Assembly (NCBI GenBank): GCA_044237765.1
Contig: JBIIEQ010000040.1
Location: 1-30,001, forward strand
Reading direction: 5' to 3'
From: UBA6136 sp044237765
GTDB taxonomy: Bacteria; Pseudomonadota; Gammaproteobacteria; Methylococcales; Methylococcaceae
Length of the DNA stretch: 30,001 nt
Shown: positions 25,428 to 30,001 of the stretch, piece after piece
How the letters are laid out: each line of letters begins with the position of its first letter
How positions within the stretch are numbered: position 1 is the stretch's first letter
Position numbers and translations under genes: made by a program
Notes under the pieces: generated by a model
Databases searched by the model: none
What the model was told of the DNA's origin: nothing
What the model saw: only the letters and a program-made list of their open reading frames with translations

Positions 25428-27179
25428 ATGTTGAGAGAATCGCTCGCTATTTTAACGGCCTCGCTACTTGTCACGCTGCCGTACCCCGCATCGGCTGTGT
25501 TCAAGGCACCACCGACGGCCAAGGTAGAACCAGGTCAAGCCGAACCCTTCTGTAATAGCGGCGCACCGCCAGAGTGGCGAAAGTTTCAGGTCGTTGAAGG
25601 AGTGGAGATGCAGGAATCCAGATCCTGTAACCCTGACAATCCAAACGATATTGCGGCCTTTGTCAAAGGCACCAATAACATTTCCATGGAAACACTCATG
25701 GATACTTCCAACGTTGCCGCCGACACGTTGACGCTGTCTAACGATATCGATAAGGACGGAGACCCGGATCATTACGTGATCAAGCTGGAGATCATGGAAG
25801 TGAATGGCCATTCGCCAGATTTTCCTGGAGTTGTTCCTACTTTTGATATTGCGCCGGGTATCCAGCCGAGTTTTTGGGTCTTCACCCCCAAGAGCCGTGA
25901 CATGTCGACGCGCAGCTTTGCAAGTGGGGAAGCCAATCCCCTTCTCCGCATGCCCTCCCCCCCAATTCGGGTTGAGCAGGGAGATGTGGTTTGGCTAGTG
26001 GTCGAAAATTCTCACTATTTTCCGCATTCGATCCATCTCCATGGTGTTGACCACCCTTTCATGGATCATGGCGGAGAAGGCAACGATGGCGTCGGCCAGA
26101 CCAGCGAGATGGATATCATGCCGGGGCAAAGCAAGACCTATGTTATTCGGCCACGCCAGCCCGGCACCATGTATTACCACTGCCACGTGCAGCCCCACAC
26201 CCATATTCCGATGGGACTTGCGGGAATATTCATCATCGAGGAAAACCGACCCAACAATTGGCCGCAGGTGTTCAATGTTGGCGCCGGACAAGTCCGCCAC
26301 CCCTCGGTGGCTGTACTGGAGAAATATAAGCAGGAGTATGACCTGCAATACTCCTCAGTCGATAAGGAATTGCATCAAATTCCCCAGTCATCCAATGACG
26401 TTCGCTTGATCGCAAAAAAGATGAATCAGGAGTACGACACGACCGACGCTACGGATGACTACTACCTGCTAAACGGCAGAGCATTCCCATATACGCTTCG
26501 CGAATCGCTCATAACGGTCAACCCAAATGAGAAGGTCAAGTTGCGGGTTCTGAACGGTCACACCGAACCCTTGGCGCTTCATATTCATGGGCACAAGGGG
26601 ACAGAGACACATTATGACGGTGTTCAACACAACCCATCGGCGCAGGTCACCCGCGACGTATACAGCATGGCTCCCGCCCAGCGCTTGGATATCGCTCTCG
26701 ACACAACCGACGATGGGCTTCATAGCTATGGTCCAGGTTTGTGGATGTTTCATGACCATACCGAAAAGGCGTTTACTACCAATGGCATGGGCGAAGGCGG
26801 AAGCATCAGCCTGGTGGCTTACAAGGATTATGTCGACGAGAACGGCACACCGAAAAGTCATGGTATGGACCTGAAGCCTTACTTCACCAAGGAATTCTGG
26901 GAACGGAAGATTCCGGTCTGGCAGGATTATCTTGATGGCAGCTTGGGCGCACCAGCAGGCACCATGGATACGAAGCCCGGCATCAACTCCGGGAACGAAC
27001 TCATCCCACCACAGGCACAGCCAGCACCATCCTCTGGAACCATAAACACGGTCAGCTCACCCTCTGGTTCAGGCGGCGGACTGTTCTCCGGCCTATTCCT
27101 GGGCATAGCAGCCTATTTCCTGTATCAGAACCGCGAAAAGGTCATTGGTCTGGTAGGGCAATTCAAGAACAAGCAATGA
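25428..27179 (+). CDS. Two-domain multicopper oxidase, membrane-anchored, type 1 copper in domain 1
   Basis: The 583-aa exported product has a signal peptide (cleaved near ASA, residue 23). Domain 1 carries HLH (203-205) and HCHVQPHTHIPM, whose C252, H257 and M262 fit type 1 copper and whose H251 and H253 bind the trinuclear site. Domain 2 carries HIH (385-387) and HDH (442-444) with no cysteine, so it has no type 1 site. All eight trinuclear histidines are present, which fits a type C two-domain laccase-like oxidase, a class that includes the blue copper oxidase of Nitrosomonas europaea. A C-terminal Pro/Ser/Gly linker and membrane helix (about 551-567) with basic tail FKNKQ anchor it. An acidic DIDKDGDPD segment (106-114) may bind calcium. 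It overlaps the next gene by four bases. Its substrate is unknown. Confidence 0.93.
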   Translation: MLRESLAILTASLLVTLPYPASAVFKAPPTAKVEPGQAEPFCNSGAPPEWRKFQVVEGVEMQESRSCNPDNPNDIAAFVKGTNNISMETLMDTSNVAADTLTLSNDIDKDGDPDHYVIKLEIMEVNGHSPDFPGVVPTFDIAPGIQPSFWVFTPKSRDMSTRSFASGEANPLLRMPSPPIRVEQGDVVWLVVENSHYFPHSIHLHGVDHPFMDHGGEGNDGVGQTSEMDIMPGQSKTYVIRPRQPGTMYYHCHVQPHTHIPMGLAGIFIIEENRPNNWPQVFNVGAGQVRHPSVAVLEKYKQEYDLQYSSVDKELHQIPQSSNDVRLIAKKMNQEYDTTDATDDYYLLNGRAFPYTLRESLITVNPNEKVKLRVLNGHTEPLALHIHGHKGTETHYDGVQHNPSAQVTRDVYSMAPAQRLDIALDTTDDGLHSYGPGLWMFHDHTEKAFTTNGMGEGGSISLVAYKDYVDENGTPKSHGMDLKPYFTKEFWERKIPVWQDYLDGSLGAPAGTMDTKPGINSGNELIPPQAQPAPSSGTINTVSSPSGSGGGLFSGLFLGIAAYFLYQNREKVIGLVGQFKNKQ

Positions 27180-28081
27180 GGCTAAGAATCAAAATGGCTA
27201 GACATTATTCAGGCTTGTTGGTCGCTACACTCACTCTGGTTTCAGGTATGGCCTCTGCTGCGGAAAAAGCCGAGCAGCTGATCGAGCACAATATGCTGAT
27301 GAACCATGGGGGTGGCCACCTGATGGATATGGAGGGTGGCATGGTCATGGGGCAAAACAAGGATACCTTGCCCCCTGGTTGCAGCCGCATCAGTGAAGAC
27401 GCCTCCATCACTGTGCGCGCTGGTCATAAATACAGCAAGGATTTTCCAGGCACCATGTTCGGTTTCGATGCGCATGAATGGCGCGTGAAACCCTGTACCC
27501 GGTTAACCGTGACTTTCATTAACGAAGACCATATTCGCCATCAATGGATGATGCATGGGCTGCCAAAATTCATATATGACAAGGGCATGTTCCATCTGGA
27601 AATGACTGGGCCAGCGAAGATTACGGGAACGCTCATTCTGCCGGCCGAAGACAAAACCTACCTCGTGCATTGCGATATCGCGCAGCACATGGAAAAAGGC
27701 ATGAAGGCCCAGCTTATCGTGGGCAAGGGGAGCACACCTTTTCCCAGCATTCCGGGGATCACCGATCTTGCAATCCCCGATGATTATGGTCCGAAGGTCG
27801 CAGATTCCGTCAAACAAGTGGTGGCCCCAGTACCCGGGGCGTCCTCAGCTGGAGGGGCAGCGAAGGCCACACCTTCGCAATCCCCATCCAATAGTAAATT
27901 CCTGTTGGGAATAATTCTTGGCGTTGCAGTCACGCCACTTGCCATAGGCTATTACAGAAAACGCTTTCAAGGAATGTCGGGGCAGGAAGTTAGCAGTCAC
28001 CTTGTGAACCTCGGCAAATCCTCCTTGGACAAGTTACTTGGCCTAATAACGTCCCTGTTGGGTGGTGTCAACAAGAAATAA
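27176..28081 (+). CDS. Membrane-anchored cupredoxin with His/Met-rich N-terminus
   Basis: The 301-aa product has a signal peptide (cleaved near ASA, residue 28) followed by HNMLMNHGGGHLMDMEGGM, a His/Met-rich stretch typical of copper-loading segments. Residues about 75-183 form a cupredoxin domain: histidines in EDHIRHQWMMHG (H119, H122, H127) and C166-x4-H171-x4-M176 in HCDIAQHMEKGM give a likely type 1 copper site. An Ala/Pro/Ser linker leads to a C-terminal membrane helix (about 241-259) and a tail with an amphipathic helix ending NKK. The ATG overlaps the oxidase stop (ATGA), so the two are coupled and the cupredoxin may exchange electrons with the oxidase. An internal ATG at 27194 is a possible alternative start. 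Confidence 0.85.
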   Translation: MRLRIKMARHYSGLLVATLTLVSGMASAAEKAEQLIEHNMLMNHGGGHLMDMEGGMVMGQNKDTLPPGCSRISEDASITVRAGHKYSKDFPGTMFGFDAHEWRVKPCTRLTVTFINEDHIRHQWMMHGLPKFIYDKGMFHLEMTGPAKITGTLILPAEDKTYLVHCDIAQHMEKGMKAQLIVGKGSTPFPSIPGITDLAIPDDYGPKVADSVKQVVAPVPGASSAGGAAKATPSQSPSNSKFLLGIILGVAVTPLAIGYYRKRFQGMSGQEVSSHLVNLGKSSLDKLLGLITSLLGGVNKK

Positions 28082-28115
28082 CCCCCCCCAACTGCCCTCA
28101 ACAAGTTGGTGGGGG
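28082..28115 (+). terminator. Strong GC hairpin after the cupredoxin gene
   Basis: CCCCCCCCAACT (28082-28093) pairs with AGTTGGTGGGGG (28104-28115) with one C-T mismatch and a 10-base loop, starting right after the stop. It probably ends the copper-protein transcript or stabilises its 3' end; no T-run follows on the + strand. It suggests amt at 28336 has its own promoter. Confidence 0.5.
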
Positions 28116-28235
28116 CAGCAAAAATCTTTCGGCCCTGAACACAGCTAAAGCAACCCATGGGGTCTGCTTGCTAAACCACACACAAATCGACATCGAGCGC
28201 ACTTCTATGGTGCAATATTTCGTGGCCGCGCACTG

Positions 28236-28259
28236 AATTGAGACAGTGACGCCTCAATT
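28236..28259. promoter_or_regulatory. Inverted repeat in the amt upstream region
   Basis: AATTGAG (28236-28242) and CTCAATT (28253-28259) form a perfect 7-base inverted repeat with a 10-base spacer, about 77 bases before the amt start. It could be an operator or a leader hairpin. No sigma-54 or NtrC-type site was recognised. Confidence 0.3.
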
Positions 28260-28335
28260 AAGTCTGTGCATCGCACGAATTCAGGGCTTATTTGATCTGG
28301 CTCATTACTTGCTTTCCAAGAGCATTCTCAATTAA

Positions 28336-29550
28336 ATGGGTCGCACTATGGAGACGATAAGCAGGAGTCAGGATGTTCTTTTCGTGCTGATTGGCGCCAT
28401 TTTGGTGCTGGCGATGCACTCTGGTTTTGCATTTCTGGAACTGGGGACAGTAAGGCGTAAGAATCAGGTCAATGCATTGGTCAAGATCTTGGTCGATTTT
28501 GCGGTTTCGACCATCGCCTATTTTTTCATTGGTTACTTCCTGTCTTATGGCTTGCACTTTTATCAAGGCGCTGGCCAACTCGTAACCAACAACGGCTATG
28601 ATCTGGTCAAGTTCTTCTTTCTCTTGACTTTCGCAGCCGCCATCCCCGCCATCATTTCCGGCGGCATCGCCGAACGGGCCAGGTTCTACCCGCAACTGGC
28701 CGCCACATTCCTTCTGGTTGGGTTTGTCTACCCCTTGTTCGAAGGTATCGCCTGGAACAATAACTTTGGCATACAAGCCTGGTTGGAGGAACGCTATGGG
28801 GCACCCTTTCATGATTTTGCGGGCTCCGTGGTTGTTCACGCCGTCGGCGGTTGGGTGGCACTCATCGCTGTCATTCTGATGGGGCCGCGTCGCGGACGTT
28901 ATCACCGCCACGGCGGCGTGGCAGCTCACCCACCGTCCAGCATCCCGTTTCTCGCTCTAGGTGCATGGATACTCACTGTCGGCTGGTTTGGCTTTAATGT
29001 CATGTCGGCACAGACCCTCAGCGGCATCAGTGGACTCGTTGCCGTCAACTCGCTGATGGCCATGGTCGGCGGCACCCTTTCCGCACTCATTGTCGGGCGC
29101 AATGACCCTGGATTCGTTCATAACGGACCCTTGGCTGGGCTAGTCGCCGTCTGTGCGGGATCAGATGTGATGCACCCAGGCGGTGCGCTGCTCTTGGGAG
29201 TGTGTGCGGGCAGTGTATTTGTTGCCATGTTCACCCTGACCCAGAACCGATGGAAAATCGATGATGTATTGGGCGTGTGGCCATTGCATGGCCTATGTGG
29301 CGCCCTGGGTGGTATCGCTGCGGGCGTTCTCGGGCTTGAGGAATTGGGCGGCTTGGGTAAGGTTGCCTTCATGCCGCAACTTCTGGGTACAGCTTTGGCA
29401 ATCACCATCGCCCTCACTGGAGGTTTTGTTGTCTATGCAGTCTTGAAGAAGTTCGTTGGTCTTCGCCTGGATCCCGAGCAAGAATTCACTGGTGCTGATC
29501 TCACTCTGCACAAGGTCAGTGCCAGTCCGGAAAATGAGTCAGGTTGGTAA
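28336..29550 (+). CDS. amt: Ammonium transporter (Amt family)
   Basis: Amt proteins are trimeric inner membrane channels that take up ammonium. The 404-aa product has about eleven membrane helices. D160 and H168 (in DFAGSVVVHAVGG) and H318 (in WPLHGLCGALGG) match the recruitment aspartate and the pore twin histidines, at the same numbers as in E. coli AmtB. A phenylalanine lies in the TFAAAIP segment where the gate Phe is expected. No signal peptide is obvious, although some Amts have one. Start is ATG 28336, with ATG 28348 an alternative; neither has a clear ribosome site. No glnK gene lies next to it, which is unusual for amt, and copper oxidase genes lie upstream instead. Confidence 0.95.
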   Translation: MGRTMETISRSQDVLFVLIGAILVLAMHSGFAFLELGTVRRKNQVNALVKILVDFAVSTIAYFFIGYFLSYGLHFYQGAGQLVTNNGYDLVKFFFLLTFAAAIPAIISGGIAERARFYPQLAATFLLVGFVYPLFEGIAWNNNFGIQAWLEERYGAPFHDFAGSVVVHAVGGWVALIAVILMGPRRGRYHRHGGVAAHPPSSIPFLALGAWILTVGWFGFNVMSAQTLSGISGLVAVNSLMAMVGGTLSALIVGRNDPGFVHNGPLAGLVAVCAGSDVMHPGGALLLGVCAGSVFVAMFTLTQNRWKIDDVLGVWPLHGLCGALGGIAAGVLGLEELGGLGKVAFMPQLLGTALAITIALTGGFVVYAVLKKFVGLRLDPEQEFTGADLTLHKVSASPENESGW

Positions 29551-29586
29551 CAGGCAGCTTACCCTCATCAAAAATAAAGCAGAAAA

Positions 29587-29607
29587 AAGCCCCGACCAGC
29601 GGGGCTT
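29587..29607 (-). terminator. Intrinsic terminator, strongest on the minus strand
   Basis: AAGCCCCG (29587-29594) pairs with CGGGGCTT (29600-29607) across ACCAG. On the minus strand the stem is followed by a run of six T, a classic terminator for the small gene at 29635-29733. On the plus strand, TTATCTT follows, so it may also stop amt transcription. Confidence 0.75.
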
Positions 29608-29634
29608 ATCTTCAACCATGGAGGGCTAGAAGTA

Positions 29635-29733
29635 TCAGCCCTCATGCTCGCCTCGGGTTATGTCACGGACTTCACGCACGTCCACCGTCGCCATGGCACC
29701 AACCAGAACGATACCTAAAATTAAAATTTCCAT
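29635..29733 (-). CDS. Small membrane peptide, 32 codons
   Basis: A minus-strand frame from ATG 29733 to TGA 29635-29637 encodes a 32-residue peptide that begins MEILILGIVLVGAMATVDV, a likely single membrane helix, followed by a charged tail (REVRDITRGEHEG). AGAGG lies about nine bases before the ATG. A strong intrinsic terminator with a T-run lies 28 bases after the stop, which is good evidence that this strand is transcribed and that the unit is complete. No family is recognised. It converges on amt. Confidence 0.6.
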   Translation of the reverse strand: MEILILGIVLVGAMATVDVREVRDITRGEHEG

Positions 29734-29794
29734 TGTGTGTTTACCTCTTGAGCGGATATCGAATCACGATATGGCAACACACTACCAAAAAACA

Positions 29795-29823
29795 ATGACA
29801 GATTTATGACAATGATATGTCAT
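29795..29823. promoter_or_regulatory. Direct and inverted ATGACA repeats upstream of the small gene
   Basis: ATGACA occurs at 29795-29800 and 29806-29811, and its complement TGTCAT at 29818-29823, so an inverted pair with a 6-base spacer and a direct repeat overlap. They lie about 60-90 bases before the small gene's ATG (minus strand) and could be a regulator-binding site. The surrounding 29734-29882 holds no other gene. Confidence 0.3.
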
Positions 29824-29882
29824 TAAATAGAAACAATCAGATTGCACATCGCTGTGTGATTCCCAAATTTGACGGAGCCTAG

Positions 29883-30001
29883 GAGCCTGTCGGACTTTCG
29901 TGTCCCACCTTGTAAAATAGGCACTTTGAATCCAACGTTTGAAGCCCGCGCCGATGAGCTATATCCAAGCCGATCGTGATACGCCCTACCTACTGCCGCC
30001 C
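29883..30001 (+). mobile_element. Left end of an IS1182-type insertion sequence, cut by the window edge
   Basis: GAGCCTGTCGGACTTTC begins at 29883 and resembles the terminal repeat of IS1182-family elements. It is followed about 70 bases later by a transposase start whose first residues match that family. Just before it GGAGCC is repeated (29875-29880 and 29882-29887), possibly a by-chance repeat or part of the target. The right end lies outside the window. Confidence 0.6.
29954..30001 (+). CDS. N-terminus of an IS1182-family transposase
   Basis: The ATG at 29954 opens a frame of 16 residues, MSYIQADRDTPYLLPP, that runs off the window. This is the characteristic start of IS1182-family transposases (M-S-[YF]-I-x...R-x...L-[FL]-P-P). 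The catalytic DDE residues lie beyond the edge, so intactness cannot be judged. Confidence 0.65.
   Translation, partial: MSYIQADRDTPYLLPP

Noticed and set aside
28288..28929. A 213-codon antisense frame under amt
   Set aside because: The + strand gene is a clear Amt with all key residues; the antisense product shows no family features.
1..30001. CRISPR arrays, tRNA or rRNA genes, phage genes
   Set aside because: No spaced direct repeats, no tRNA-like cloverleaf and no phage structural genes were noticed in reading the window.

Overview
The window looks like chromosome of a Gram-negative bacterium, most likely a gammaproteobacterium. The evidence is a Kdo transferase (LPS), the yciO / M50 protease / scpA / scpB / rluB order, the rpsF-rpsR-DUF2232-rplI order, and FtsK divergent from trxB. 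No rRNA or tRNA gene was seen. Species cannot be fixed from this sequence.

Layout. Positions 1-88 are the 3' end of a probable transposase gene. Positions 406-5861 hold two large secreted-protein genes on the + strand: a 1126-aa protein with a complete-looking seven-repeat RCC1-type propeller joined to a coiled-coil body, and a 631-aa MACPF (perforin-like) protein. This pair is the strongest accessory candidate and may be a toxin or defence system. Positions 6109-8782 hold a lone gcvH, a TVGYGD potassium channel, a secreted chorismate-lyase-like protein, a small Gly/His/Met/Asn-rich lipoprotein and a small secreted unknown. Positions 8810-17126 are housekeeping: ftsK (-), then trxB, rpsF, rpsR, a DUF2232 membrane protein, rplI, waaA and ychF (+). 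Positions 17262-24382 are one compact minus-strand gene run, read as lipoprotein, yoaA/dinG-type helicase, tsaB, yciO, M50 protease, scpA, scpB, rluB, with several stop/start overlaps.

Positions 24747-29550 are a second unusual block on the + strand. It has a periplasmic protein whose predicted mature N-terminus is His-Gly-Gly, a two-domain multicopper oxidase with its type 1 copper site in domain 1, a His/Met-rich cupredoxin, and an Amt-family ammonium transporter. The first three proteins each end in a single membrane helix plus a short basic tail, so they probably sit together on the periplasmic face of the inner membrane. The combination suggests membrane-bound copper redox chemistry linked to nitrogen or ammonia metabolism; this is inference.

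Positions 29635-29733 hold a 32-codon minus-strand small gene with its own ribosome site and a strong intrinsic terminator. The window ends in the left end of an IS1182-type insertion sequence, so both edges carry transposase sequence.
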